This document shows, piece after piece, positions 32,084 to 41,390 of a stretch of 46,870 nucleotides of DNA. The stretch lies in the NCBI GenBank assembly GCA_019677205.1, contig JAAMXY010001066.1, positions 2,499 to 49,368 of the forward strand, in the 5' to 3' direction. The notes under the pieces are model-generated. The model saw nothing but the letters and a program-made list of their open reading frames with translations, ran no database searches and was not told where the DNA came from. This DNA comes from Pinguiococcus pyrenoidosus. Its lineage: Eukaryota > Sar > Pinguiophyceae > Pinguiochrysidales > Pinguiochrysidaceae. Each line of letters opens with the position of its first letter. Positions within the stretch are counted from its first letter, which is position 1. Position numbers and translations under genes: made by a program.

Positions 32084-32834
32084 TCAGTACGCTGCCTCGA
32101 CGGGAAGCTCCTCATCCAGCGCCCAAGCTGCGTAGCCGCCCAAGACGTTGTACACGTTCTTGAAGCCCGCTTTGCTCAGCTGCGAAGCCGCGATCTCCGA
32201 CCTCCGTCCCGCCTGGCACGACAGGAAGAGCGGCGCCTCCGGCGCGAAGAGCCGCAGACAGTCGTACGCAAAGCCCGCGCGCGCCTCGAAGCCCGTCGCA
32301 GACACCTTCCCATACGGAACGTTCACCGCACCGGCGGCGTGGCCATGCACGAACTCCTCCTCCTGCCGCACATCCAACAGCACTGCGTCCTCCAGCTCCT
32401 GCGCCAGCTGGAACGCCTCCTCCGCTCTCACGTTGGTGTAGCTGCTACCACCGCCCTCCTCCAGGGCTTCTGCGTCCTCCTCAGCCTCCACGAAGTAGAG
32501 AGGCTCCGCTGACGCCTCCTTCAATTCCACCCCGCGCAGCAGCTCCTTCATCTCCTCCTGCTTGTCGCCCTTCATGGAGGCCGCCAGCGCCTCGAACAGC
32601 TCCAGCGTCTCCTACAATTGAGTTCTCACATGACATCCGGAGCCAAAGGCCGAACTTCCGACGGAAAGGATACGGGATGTGGCCACCTACCTGGCTTGTG
32701 GCGCGCGGGCCCAGATCGAGCGGCTCCTCCTCAGCCCAGAGCTTTACGGATCTCCGCCCCGCCAGCGCCACGGGCCATGCCCCCGACAGCCCAAAAAGGC
32801 CTGTGGCGGCCACAGCAAGCTGAAAGAGGCGCAT
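32084..32834 (-). CDS. Plastid-targeted rhodanese-domain protein
   Basis: A 223-residue protein from two exons (32834-32691 and 32611-32084), split by a 79-nt intron (CCAG|GTAGGT to TTGTAG) in phase 0. The N-terminus MRLFQLAVAATGLFGLSG-AWPVALAGRR is a signal peptide followed by an ASAFAP-like site with Trp in place of Phe and then basic residues, so import into a complex plastid is inferred. The C-terminal 125 residues form one rhodanese domain: LLDVRQEEEF, HAAGAVNVPYG, and active-site loop SCQAGRRSE with the catalytic Cys at about 180, then NVLGGYAAW. An intact CxxGxR loop suggests a working sulfurtransferase or persulfide carrier; the acceptor is unknown. An acidic linker (about 60-105) separates presequence and domain. 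Confidence 0.88.
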
Positions 32835-33327
32835 GGCGGCGTCGTGTGGCGCCTTTTACCCCCCCAAAGGAGTTGGGACAGAGAGAGGACAGAGAACACA
32901 AGTTCAAGACCACAGGATCGATACTGAACGACGGCAAAAAGCAAAGCGCAAAGCGACGCGGCAGAATAGAAACGAGCGGAAGTGGTGTGGAATTCTGGAA
33001 TCATCGGCGGGCGCATGACGATTCTTGGTTGGCGTGGCGTCGACTTCGCGAAGAGATTCGCCCCCATGCAGGCGCATGTACATTGCGGAAGTGGGAAGGC
33101 TGGGTGCTTCCGTCGCTTGGCAGGAATGAACGAGTCACGGGAGAGAGGGAAGACAATCCGAACCCAAGACAGAGTAGGAGCTGCGTGGTGTGGAGTTCGG
33201 AGCTCGGAGCTCGGAGCTCGCGGAGCTCGGAGGCCGCTTCCCCGTGGTGCCGGCGAGTCCGAGTCCAAAGCCATCAAGCAACCGATGTTTCCTTCTCTGT
33301 GTTGCTTCCGCCGCAAGCTTTTCGAAC
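32835..33327. other. Intergenic region between rhodanese and UTP21
   Basis: 493 bp between two minus-strand genes, containing the rhodanese promoter and the UTP21 3' end. Around 33190-33240 there are repeated GGAGCTC units (ggagctcggagctcggagctcgcggagctcgg). No gene is seen. Confidence 0.55.
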
Positions 33328-36300
33328 CTAAATGGTGAGGAAAGAGCCGAAGTGCTTCGTCATGCAGAGGGCCTCCTGGCACAAAGCCTTGACGCGTTCT
33401 TTCACCATGGCCTGAGCCGCCGCGAGCCGCTGGAGCGGAACCCGAAGTGCTTTCAGAGCTCGCAGGTTCGCAACACGATCCTTCTTCTCGCGCTGCTGCT
33501 CCTCATCAAGCTCCTTGCCTTCCGCAGCATCCCCTCGTGCGTCTTCCTCGCTCGCTTCCTTCGACGCCTCCAGAACGTCGGCATGAGCGACAAGGAAACG
33601 ATCCAGATACGCTTGAACTGCTTCGGCGTCTCTACGGCTCAGCACCGCTTCCACCAGCCACTCCAGCGCAATCTTCAGAAGCAGAACGCCAGGGGTGTCC
33701 CAGCTCCCCAGGCAAAGGCTGCGCACCTCCACGTCCACTGCTGACGGAGGCGTCGTCATGAGATGCAGGGTCACAGAGTCAAAATTCCGCAGTCCAAGCG
33801 CAAGCTGCTGCTGAGACTCGCCGAGAGGGTTCGGCGTCGACTCGGCAAGCGATCGATTCTTCGTGCACGCGATGAGCAAAGCAGCGAGCGTTGATCGGGA
33901 CGCGGCAGCCTCTCCGCTCCGTCCTCCTCCCTGGAAGGCCGCTCCACCGGACCGCAAGATCCGCGAGCCCGGTGCGCCCGCAAGGGGATCAAAAATTTGG
34001 TCCTGGGCAAGTTTGCCGGAAGCTGCATCGCCACTCTTCCGACTTCTGCGAGCGCGCGAGGAAGCTCTTCGACTGCTTCGCCCTCCACCGGTGACGCGAC
34101 CTGCACTCTTTCTCTTACCGGCCTCGTCACTTTTCTTGGCTTTGGTTTCGCTCTTGTTGTCCTCTTCCTCTTCCTCTTTCTCTTCCTCTCCCTCATCCTC
34201 GTCGCTTACGGCGCCTTCTTGATCTCCACCACCATCATCATCACCATCATCATCATCGTCATCATCGTCGTCATCGTCTGACCACACTTCTCCCCAGCCG
34301 GGCATGTTGTGGTCGACTCCCTCGGTGAACTCCGAAAAGCTTTCCATCGCGACGGCGTCCCCGGAAGCGAGCAGCTTCGGGGACGCCTCGGAGAGTCTAA
34401 AGTCGACCAGCGTGGAGTTGGGTTCGGGGCCGCTCTTCTGCTGCTCCTTTGCCAGCGGCAGCAGAGGCAACTTCTCGATACCGTCCTCCCCGACTTCGCG
34501 GGCCTTGGCGTCGTCGCGCAGACTGGGAAGGAAGAACGGCGCGTCCACAGGCTTGGCCTCGGCGGAGATGGGCTTGCTTCGCGCTTTTAGCAGCTCCAGA
34601 TTGAAGAGCGCTTGCCAGTGCGCACGCGGCACGTCCGAGCGAGTGAAGAGCCCGTCGGAGAGCGGTTCGGTGCTGTCGTCCTTGTCGACATCCACATCCA
34701 TCGCGTCTACGCCACCGGTCGGCTGAATCGCCTTCTCCGTCGCCGGCTCCGACTCGTCATCTTGCTTCGGGTTCGGCATGTCGAGCAGAGCTGGCGTCTT
34801 CGGCACACGCCCCTGACTGACGAACTCCATGTAGCTCTTGTCCACCCAGAGATTGACGCCTGTCTGGCCGAGGTGGCTGGTTGCAAGAAACTCTCCGTTG
34901 ACGCTGAAGCTCAGGCTCGTCACCGGCAGCTCTGGAAAGGCCAACCAGTCCACGCACTGCGCCGTTGGGAGGTCCCAGACGCGCACGTCGCCTCCCGCGT
35001 CACAGGTCGCGATGCGCCGGCCATCTGGCGTGAAGGCACACCCAGTGATGCCATGCTTGTGCCCAACGAAGTGGCGGATCACCTCCCGGCTCTGCACATC
35101 CACACAGCGGAGGATGTGGTCGTCGCAGGGCAGCGCAAGTATACTCGAGTCCGCGAAGAGCTCGGCCGCCCGGGCCGGAGACGGCAGATCATAGACGTGT
35201 AGGCACTTCTGGCTGGGAAAGTCCCAGTACCGCAAGGTCGCATCGAGACCCACAGAGACGACATGCCGGATGAAGACGTCCGCCACGACGCCCGTGACGG
35301 TGCCGCGGTGCGCGTTTGCGTACGCTTTCTGTCCCTTTTTCGAGCGACGCGACACGCGTTCATCGGCATGGATGTTCTTCTCGCCCAGGATGTCCGCCTT
35401 GGCTCGCCAGATCGTCCCCGGCATGTTGCCTCTTCGCACCCGCTCCTGCTTCTCCGTGAGCCCGCCGGAAGCCTCCGCGGGAAACGATCCGCGCGGCTCG
35501 CCCGACTGCATGTTGTAGCGATACAGGACACCCCCTCTGGTCCCAACGAGGCAGAACTGACCATCTCTCGTGATGTGGACACAGGTGGCAACCTTCTCGG
35601 ACAGGTCTCTGGCGGGCGTCGACATGGAGTCGACCTTCCAGGAGGGCTGCTTCAGAACATGATTTGCCATGGCCTTTCGGTTCATCTTCCAAGTGTATAC
35701 GCGTGGATCGCCCTCGTGCACGGTGACGACGTTCGCCCAATCGTCTCGCGCACGGGCCTCACTGAATGCAAAGTCTCGAATCACGGGGAGCCGGAGCGTC
35801 TCAATCCGAACACCCAGGCGCCGCGCCTTCTTCAAGAGGCTGCCCTGGCTCATCTCAGCAGACTGCACGTCCCGCGCCGCGTGGAAGGTGCGGAACGCCC
35901 GGTCCGCACCTGCTGTGAGCAGCGTCAGCGACTCCCCGCCACCCTCACGAAGGGACGCCAAGACCTCTCCGCCGTAGAACGCGACCTTGACTGGATGTTC
36001 CGTGTGCCCTTCTCGCTGTCGCAGCAGTCGGAGGCCAATGCCGGAGCTTTGCCCCTCCGCCACCTCGAGAATCCACTCACGAATGCTGTTGTCTCTGCCG
36101 ACGGAAATCAGCACGGGCTCTCGAGGAGCGAAGAAGACAAAGCCCACACAGTCGGAATGAGCATCGTCGACTTCTGCATGGAGGCGCTGATCCCGGAGGT
36201 CCCATAAGAAGATGCGTCCCTCGTCGCTTCCCGCGGCCATCAGAGGCAGCTGCGTAGCGTTGGCATCCGTCCGGAAGGAGAGGCCCGTCACAGCGCCCCC

Positions 36301-37041
36301 AGACTGCGCAAACCGGAAGAGGGGCACATCATACCGAAGATTGAGCAAGATGATGATGCCGTCAGCGAAGCCGACGCCAACAACGTCGAGCGCGGGAGCG
36401 GATTCCAAGGCCGTCACCGCAAAGCTCCGCAGCTTGCTGACTCCAATGTCCTTGGCCATCTCTTTCTGCCGCGGATGGAAGGTGTAGAGCACCACCTTCT
36501 TGCGGAAGTTTACGAGCTTCAACGTGCCTTCCCGGGCGCCGACAATCAGCTTGTTTACATACGTGGAGGGGTGCGCCAGGCAAGACGGAGTGAACGCCAG
36601 CTCCTCCGGACCTTCTGTCCGCTGCCGTTTGCGACTCTGCCCCTTCTCGAACAGCGTGATACTCTCTCGCAGCCCCTCAACGCCCCAAACTTTCAGCACC
36701 GCGTCGTCGCTCACGGAAAAGATGGCGTCCCCAATCCAAAGCAAGCCGCGGATCCGCGCCTCATGCGCGCCCAACTCCTTCGCCAAGCGATTTCTGCGCC
36801 ACAGCTGCAACGCGTTGTCCACACACACCACCGTCCGCTCCTTGCTGACGGCGAGGTGCTCGATGTCGCCCGAAGTCCGCTCGCTGCAGATGGACAGGCG
36901 GAGATTTGCAGCGGTGTAAACCAGGAAGTGACGCCCAATGCTGACCGAGAGAAACGCCGTGGAGCCCAGCTTCTGGAAGGCGAAGGCGCGCCCATCGGAC
37001 ACCTGGCCCACGCTCCGGTACGGCGCGTAGAGCAGACTCAT
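33328..37041 (-). CDS. UTP21: UTP21/WDR36, WD40 subunit of the small-subunit processome
   Basis: U3 snoRNP-associated WD40 protein of the UTP-B subcomplex, needed in the nucleolus for 18S rRNA processing. 1237 residues in one exon. ATG 37041 (MSLLYAPYRSVGQVSDG) is chosen because family members begin near this motif; the 40 codons upstream look unrelated. Tandem WD40 propellers occupy about the first 800 residues (e.g. GGAVTGLSFRTD, GSDEGRIFLWDLRD, FLVGTRGGVLYRYNMQSG, VGHKHGITGCAFTPDGRRIATCDAGGDVRVWDLPT). The C-terminal Utp21 domain follows, with PPSAVDVEVRSL, LLKIALEWLVEAVLSR and EAVQAYLDRFLVAH. Between them sits an unusual highly acidic then Lys/Arg/Ser-rich linker (about 930-1040), making it longer than the usual 900-950 residues. 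It is divergent from the zinc-finger gene. Confidence 0.94.
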   Translation of the reverse strand: MSLLYAPYRSVGQVSDGRAFAFQKLGSTAFLSVSIGRHFLVYTAANLRLSICSERTSGDIEHLAVSKERTVVCVDNALQLWRRNRLAKELGAHEARIRGLLWIGDAIFSVSDDAVLKVWGVEGLRESITLFEKGQSRKRQRTEGPEELAFTPSCLAHPSTYVNKLIVGAREGTLKLVNFRKKVVLYTFHPRQKEMAKDIGVSKLRSFAVTALESAPALDVVGVGFADGIIILLNLRYDVPLFRFAQSGGAVTGLSFRTDANATQLPLMAAGSDEGRIFLWDLRDQRLHAEVDDAHSDCVGFVFFAPREPVLISVGRDNSIREWILEVAEGQSSGIGLRLLRQREGHTEHPVKVAFYGGEVLASLREGGGESLTLLTAGADRAFRTFHAARDVQSAEMSQGSLLKKARRLGVRIETLRLPVIRDFAFSEARARDDWANVVTVHEGDPRVYTWKMNRKAMANHVLKQPSWKVDSMSTPARDLSEKVATCVHITRDGQFCLVGTRGGVLYRYNMQSGEPRGSFPAEASGGLTEKQERVRRGNMPGTIWRAKADILGEKNIHADERVSRRSKKGQKAYANAHRGTVTGVVADVFIRHVVSVGLDATLRYWDFPSQKCLHVYDLPSPARAAELFADSSILALPCDDHILRCVDVQSREVIRHFVGHKHGITGCAFTPDGRRIATCDAGGDVRVWDLPTAQCVDWLAFPELPVTSLSFSVNGEFLATSHLGQTGVNLWVDKSYMEFVSQGRVPKTPALLDMPNPKQDDESEPATEKAIQPTGGVDAMDVDVDKDDSTEPLSDGLFTRSDVPRAHWQALFNLELLKARSKPISAEAKPVDAPFFLPSLRDDAKAREVGEDGIEKLPLLPLAKEQQKSGPEPNSTLVDFRLSEASPKLLASGDAVAMESFSEFTEGVDHNMPGWGEVWSDDDDDDDDDDDGDDDGGGDQEGAVSDEDEGEEEKEEEEEDNKSETKAKKSDEAGKRKSAGRVTGGGRSSRRASSRARRSRKSGDAASGKLAQDQIFDPLAGAPGSRILRSGGAAFQGGGRSGEAAASRSTLAALLIACTKNRSLAESTPNPLGESQQQLALGLRNFDSVTLHLMTTPPSAVDVEVRSLCLGSWDTPGVLLLKIALEWLVEAVLSRRDAEAVQAYLDRFLVAHADVLEASKEASEEDARGDAAEGKELDEEQQREKKDRVANLRALKALRVPLQRLAAAQAMVKERVKALCQEALCMTKHFGSFLTI
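34226..34279. repeat. Coding trinucleotide repeat (poly-Asp tract in UTP21)
   Basis: On the plus strand this is a run of ATC/ACC/GTC triplets; read on the minus strand it encodes about a dozen Asp plus Gly in the acidic linker of UTP21. The in-frame triplet expansion explains part of the extra length of this protein. Confidence 0.9.
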
Positions 37042-37403
37042 GTCCAGCGACTGCGGCGTCGCACAAACAAACTGGAGAGATGAACGCAAACGCGGAAATG
37101 GCGAAGCGATCCGGACGGATCTGGACGGATACGAGACCGCGATGATGATAACAAAACTCAACTGGGAGGAGATCTGAAGGGACGGATGGATACATAAGGT
37201 TTGGCGCCAGCTACAGAACCGCCGGTGCTGCGAAGCGGTTTTGCTTCGTTTTGTGTTGTTTTTGTTTTGTTTTGCCTCGTTTGGTTCGGTTTTCGAGGCC
37301 AGATGCGCCCAACTTGGGAGAGCCAGAGCGGCGTACGTGCGACTTTGTCATGTGCGCTGGAGCGCCTGGGTGATACTCGCTCGACTTGGGCGTCCAGGTG
37401 TGA
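37042..37403. promoter_or_regulatory. Divergent promoter of UTP21 and zinc-finger gene, with T/G-rich repeats
   Basis: 362 bp between two outward-facing genes. About 37237-37295 is a strand-asymmetric run of GTTTTG/GTTTCG-like units, T/G-rich on the plus strand. It could exclude nucleosomes or be part of the 5' UTR of the plus-strand gene. No specific factor site is assigned. Confidence 0.45.
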
Positions 37404-38071
37404 ATGGCGACCACTCGCTGCGGTCTCCGTCCGATCGCGGTCGCGAGCAGAACGCCAGCGGCGGCGCCTCAAGGCGCTGGCGACGACACGCAGTATTGGG
37501 ACTTCACCTTTCGTCCCTGTACCAAGCGCGATCTTGGAAACACGTGCAGAGAGTGTCGCATGCCCTTTACCGCGCTCGGAGAGACCATTGCAGAGCGTCG
37601 CGGCGCAAGACTGTCGTTGAGGTATTTGAAGAGAGGGCTTCTGGACCGTAGAAGATGGGGAGAAACAAGGGTCGGAGGTGGAGGGTGTTGCAATGCAGGA
37701 CTGTGTCCATGTTGTCGTAAAGCCACTCGGCTTTCCCTCACGCTGCGTTGCTGCTGCGCAGGTACCACGAGAGGTGCTTCAGCGGAGTTGCAGACCCCAG
37801 ATCGCAGCAGCGAGGCAGCTACCAGGCTGGGAAGTGGGCGTCAAGCAACCCTGGCACGGCAGCCGGACCAAGAAGCAGACCTCAGAAAGACCGAAAGAGG
37901 AAAACGGGAGGCAAAGCGCCGCAACGGCCGGGAGAGATTCTGTCAAGCGCAATGATTTCGGAGCACGCACCGGCGCTGCCATTCCGCAAGATGAGGACAA
38001 CGTCGCACTTTTCGACGCTCTCGTCAGCAAAGTCGCGCCATCCCAGCACCAAGGAAAGGAATAGTCACTGA
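37404..38071 (+). CDS. Small C2HC zinc-finger protein
   Basis: A 175-residue protein from two exons (37404-37621 and 37762-38071). The 140-nt intron runs from TTGAG|GTATTT to GCGCAG|GTACC and joins the two halves of one zinc site. After splicing, C48-x2-C51 is followed by H75-x2-C78 within CRECRMPF..LGE.IAERRGARLSLR-YHERCFSG, then ADPRSQ. The spacing resembles PARP-type or LIM-like single zinc fingers. The remaining C-terminus is Lys/Arg/Ser-rich and probably disordered. I cannot assign a function. That splicing exactly restores a Cys/His quartet is the main evidence the gene is real. Confidence 0.75.
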
Positions 38072-38117
38072 CATGTTTGTGAAGGACGCGGCGTCATATG
38101 GACAGAGAATCTTGAGA

Positions 38118-38175
38118 ACTGCAAGATACTGCAAGATACTGCGAGAGAATGCAACAGAATGCAAGAGAATGCATG
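38118..38175. repeat. Short tandem repeats upstream of the XRCC2-like gene
   Basis: Two adjoining imperfect arrays: ACTGCAAGAT-type units, then GAATGCAAGA-type units. They lie between the zinc-finger gene stop (38071) and the XRCC2-like start (38507). The rest of that 435-bp interval shows no gene and should contain the promoter. Confidence 0.7.
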
Positions 38176-38506
38176 ACATGCGGGATCCATTCTGCCCTCC
38201 TCGAGTCCTTCTTGGCCGATGCTGTCAGGTCAGGCGAGCGCACACGGGGACCCTTAGACCCCCAGCAAGTAGAGCGACGGAGATGCTCTTCCTCCGTCTC
38301 TCCGGCGGTAGAAGATTTCGGAGCCTTGATGAAGCCGCGCTTGGCAAAGCCAAAAGCCGCGAGGTGCCAGATCCCGTCCTCGGCGACCCAATTTCGTCGT
38401 CTGTCCCGTTTCCGCTTCCCGCCTTTTCTTTCAATTCCCTCGCCCGCAGAAGACGCCTTCGCGCGCGCGATCCCCGGCCTCTCCTTCCCAGACACACTGT
38501 CACTTC

Positions 38507-39322
38507 ATGACGTTCCGAGTTGCCGACGAGACCGCCCAGGAATTCTTCCGAAGGAAAGCTCCGCGGCCGCTGTTCTCCGGAGTGGCCGTGATCGACGGGG
38601 AGGAGGGCCTGCGGCCGGGGAGTGTCGTGGAGGTCAGCGGCCCCAGCGGCTCTGGCAAGACAGAGCTCCTCCTGAGTCTCTGCGTCAGCATCCGCGCGGA
38701 CAGCCAATCTCGAAAGTGCGTCTTCATCGACCTTGATGGCCGTCTCTGTCCAGCGAGAGTGTTTCAGGTGGTGAAAGCGAGATTCGGCGGTGACACGGCG
38801 GAGCTTCGGCGGGTTCTGGACGACATTGTGATCGCGAGGCCCGCGACGTCCACCGAGTTCATGAGCTTGCTGGAGGCGCTGGCTGGAGAACTGCGCGAGC
38901 GGCCTTTTGTTCTGTTCGTCGACTCGCTGGCCCCGCTGTTCTGGCAGGACAAGCTGGCGCTGGCCACCGGCTGCCAGGGATCGGCCATCATGCCCATCGC
39001 CTTGAACATGCTGCTTTCCCTGGCGAGGCGCCGGGACGTTGTCATCTTCACGGCGGTGCCGCAGCTCTTCCAGGACCAGAGCAAGGGATTTCTGCCGCGC
39101 GGATGGCGGGACGACGCGACCCGACTGCTGCGGCTCGCCAGCAGCCCCGAGGCTGCCAACAACTTTGGCGTGTGGGGCAAGGGCGCAGCCGTGAAGATGA
39201 TCCATGCGCGGAGAGCAGACGTGGAAGCGGTGGCTTTTCGAATTGAGCATGGTGGAGTCCGATTCCTGGACGCATCGGCAGATGACGACCTGGAGAAGGA
39301 AAGGCTTGCAGCTGTTCGGTAG
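38507..39322 (+). CDS. XRCC2: RAD51 paralog, XRCC2-like
   Basis: A RecA/RAD51-family ATPase of 271 residues in one exon, close in size to XRCC2 (about 280). It consists of the core alone, without the helix-hairpin-helix domain of RAD51 itself. A linker SGVAVIDGEEGLRPGSVVEVSG leads to Walker A GPSGSGKT (residues 45-52). A following strand VFIDLDG corresponds to the XRCC2 FIDTD motif. A Walker B-like strand PFVLFVDSLAPLF lies near 130-142. DDATRLLRL and a basic C-terminal part follow. XRCC2-type paralogs act with RAD51 in homologous recombination repair. Walker A is intact, so ATP binding is expected. Another RAD51 paralog (e.g. RAD51D or XRCC3) cannot be fully excluded. The 3' end faces the next gene with a 29-bp gap. 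Confidence 0.82.
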   Translation: MTFRVADETAQEFFRRKAPRPLFSGVAVIDGEEGLRPGSVVEVSGPSGSGKTELLLSLCVSIRADSQSRKCVFIDLDGRLCPARVFQVVKARFGGDTAELRRVLDDIVIARPATSTEFMSLLEALAGELRERPFVLFVDSLAPLFWQDKLALATGCQGSAIMPIALNMLLSLARRRDVVIFTAVPQLFQDQSKGFLPRGWRDDATRLLRLASSPEAANNFGVWGKGAAVKMIHARRADVEAVAFRIEHGGVRFLDASADDDLEKERLAAVR

Positions 39323-39351
39323 GGCCCCCCAGAAGGGCTAGCAGAGTCCCG

Positions 39352-40767
39352 TCAAACCTGCACCGTAACCGACTGGCGCCGCTGCCGGTCCTCCATCAAC
39401 TCCCTCTGGAACTTTTGGCTGTTGGACGGATTCCACCACATGTTTGTGATCCTCGTGATCACGTCCTTGTTGGAGTAGGAGTTGTGAAGGCTGTGCTTCT
39501 TCCGGTTCAAGCGAATCGAGTCTCTCATCTTCGTCTTCAGCTCGGCAGAGACGATGTGCTCACTCATGTACATGTGCGTCACCCACGTCTCCTTCAGCTC
39601 CTCCGCAAACTTCGCCCAGCCTGCCGTGCTGATCTCGTAGTTCTCCCCGATGTTCAAGGCCCAAATCTTCGAGTGCTTGAGTATCGTGATGACCTTATCT
39701 AGTTTGGCATCGGTCATGGCCTCGCTGAAGTTGTGAATGTACAGCCCCTGGCATGGCGTTGTCTTGCAGTGCTGGAGCATCAGATCGAGAAACTTGTCCA
39801 TGAACTCCGGGTTCACGTCGGTGCGGAAGTAGTCCTTCAGCTTCAGCACCGTGAGGCTGGGGCAATCCAATCTGATGCGCTCGTACAGCAGCTTCACCCT
39901 GCGATCTTCCTGCAGCGGCTTGGTCACGTTGCGGAAAGAACGCCTCACCCACTGGTCAGGTTGCGAGGGGCCGGTCCCATCTGGCAATGCACCGTGAAGG
40001 TCACAACGTTCCCTCTTCTTCGCCTTCCTTTCCTCTGCCTTCCTTCGTGCCTCCTCCGCCAAGGATTGCTCCGTCGCCCAACGAAGCGCTTCGTCTTCCA
40101 CTCTCCGATTTCGCCGAGTCGCCCGCGAGGTTGTCGCCCGCGATAGCATCTCCACGTCCGCGAGGTTCGGAGCCTCGACCCGAGGAGGAAGGCATGCAAA
40201 GAAGTCCTTGAGGTGGCGCTTCTCGTCGGGAGGAAGCCGCACGACGTCCTCCTCCGGGAACCACTGCTCATCAAGGGGCCTGCAGCGAATCCGCCGATGG
40301 CGAACTCGATACTTGTATCTTATCTCATCTGCCTTGGCATCCTTGAAGCCTCGCCTTCCTCGAGACTTCAGCGCTACTACCCTCTTCGTCTGCCTGATGG
40401 CGCACTGGAGGTACCGTCCCTCGAAATGCACCACGACGTCCTCTCCATCCCTGTACTGCGCCTTTGGAATCAAACCGCGTGTCCTATCGCCTCCGCTCTC
40501 TCCATCTCCATCTCCGTCTCCATCTCCATCTCCCGACGCCTTGTCCTTTCCACGCCTTGCGCTGGCCTTGCTCTTCCCCTTCGCCTTGCTTGGAGACGCG
40601 TTCCCGGCCTTCCGCTTCTTTCCAGGCCGCTCCGCCCCTGCGTTCGCTGTGCTATCTTTGCCTTGACTTCGCAGATGCTCAAAGGTCCGCTTCGACTCGA
40701 AGCTCTCCTTGCTCTGTGGAGTGCAGGACATGATCAGTACTGGAGAGCAGAGAGGAGGCGCGGCCAT
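39352..40767 (-). CDS. Unrecognised protein with basic/GD-repeat N-terminus and LRR-like C-terminal region
   Basis: 471 residues in one exon, ATG 40767 (a second ATG at 40731 also fits). The N-terminal third is Lys/Arg/Ser-rich with a (Gly-Asp) run. At about 105-175 there is a small beta-rich module (YRDGEDVVVHFEGRYLQCAI, then YRVRHRRIRCRPLDEQWFPEEDV) resembling a Tudor/chromo-barrel-type domain. A charged helix follows (about 215-255). The C-terminal half (SLTVLKLKDYF, LDLMLQHC, KIWALNIGENYE, VTHMYMSEHIVS, ITNMWWNP) has the spacing of a few degenerate leucine-rich-repeat units. I do not know a characterised homologue. A nuclear, chromatin-related role would fit the basic tail and barrel module but is speculation. 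Confidence 0.75.
   Translation of the reverse strand: MAAPPLCSPVLIMSCTPQSKESFESKRTFEHLRSQGKDSTANAGAERPGKKRKAGNASPSKAKGKSKASARRGKDKASGDGDGDGDGDGESGGDRTRGLIPKAQYRDGEDVVVHFEGRYLQCAIRQTKRVVALKSRGRRGFKDAKADEIRYKYRVRHRRIRCRPLDEQWFPEEDVVRLPPDEKRHLKDFFACLPPRVEAPNLADVEMLSRATTSRATRRNRRVEDEALRWATEQSLAEEARRKAEERKAKKRERCDLHGALPDGTGPSQPDQWVRRSFRNVTKPLQEDRRVKLLYERIRLDCPSLTVLKLKDYFRTDVNPEFMDKFLDLMLQHCKTTPCQGLYIHNFSEAMTDAKLDKVITILKHSKIWALNIGENYEISTAGWAKFAEELKETWVTHMYMSEHIVSAELKTKMRDSIRLNRKKHSLHNSYSNKDVITRITNMWWNPSNSQKFQRELMEDRQRRQSVTVQV
40497..40533. repeat. Coding hexanucleotide repeat encoding (Gly-Asp)n
   Basis: Repeats of TCCATC/TCCGTC on the plus strand, read on the minus strand as alternating Gly-Asp in the unrecognised 471-residue protein. 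In-frame slippage repeat in a disordered region. Confidence 0.9.
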
Positions 40768-41390
40768 GCTGGGGCCACTCGGAGGGCCACAGAGCGGTGG
40801 GAGCGCCGCGGACTCCTCGAGGCATTCAAACTACCTCGTTGATTGCGGTCTGCAGAAGATCCTCTTCCGCGTCCAGCACCGCCAGACGCTCCGCACTGGC
40901 CTCGAGCCCGCGCGACATGCTGCGGCCCCCGCTTCACGCGCGGTCGCCGAATCGTGCGGCTGCTGGCGCGAGCGAAGCGGCGCTCCGAAGATGGACCGCT
41001 TGTGACAGACAGAGGCGCAGATACGAAAATCCGCAACGGAAACCGGTTCCTGTATTTTTCATGCGGTACTGTACCGATCTATCGATCTACCGATCTGCGC
41101 ATTGTCCCATTTTAGATCGTCATTTTTCTATTTTATATATCATATATTTTGTGACATCGTTCGTATGCGATGTCCTGATGACTCAGACTAAAGGGAAACT
41201 GAGTGGTAGATAGAGGATCGATAGATCCGAGTGGAGCGAATCCTATAGGAAGCGAGCTCAACACAAGGAAACACAGCCACACTATTCAAGGGAGCGAAGC
41301 TCGACCAGACTCGAAAGCGGGTGCGTCGATGGCGCAGTTCGGCGTGTCAGATTGACACGTCAGATTGACATGTCTGAGACAGAGGCAGGG
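40768..41390. other. Intergenic region before the retroelement remnant
   Basis: About 620 bp. The first part is the GC-rich upstream region of the 471-residue protein. From about 41040 the base composition drops sharply to AT-rich, with GATCTATCGATCTACC-like short repeats. This shift may mark the edge of a transposon insertion or its LTR, but no repeat pair is proven. Confidence 0.4.

Noticed and set aside
37042-37161. Upstream extension of the UTP21 frame by 40 codons
   Set aside because: It does not resemble UTP21 N-termini and runs into the divergent promoter; ATG 37041 matches the family start.
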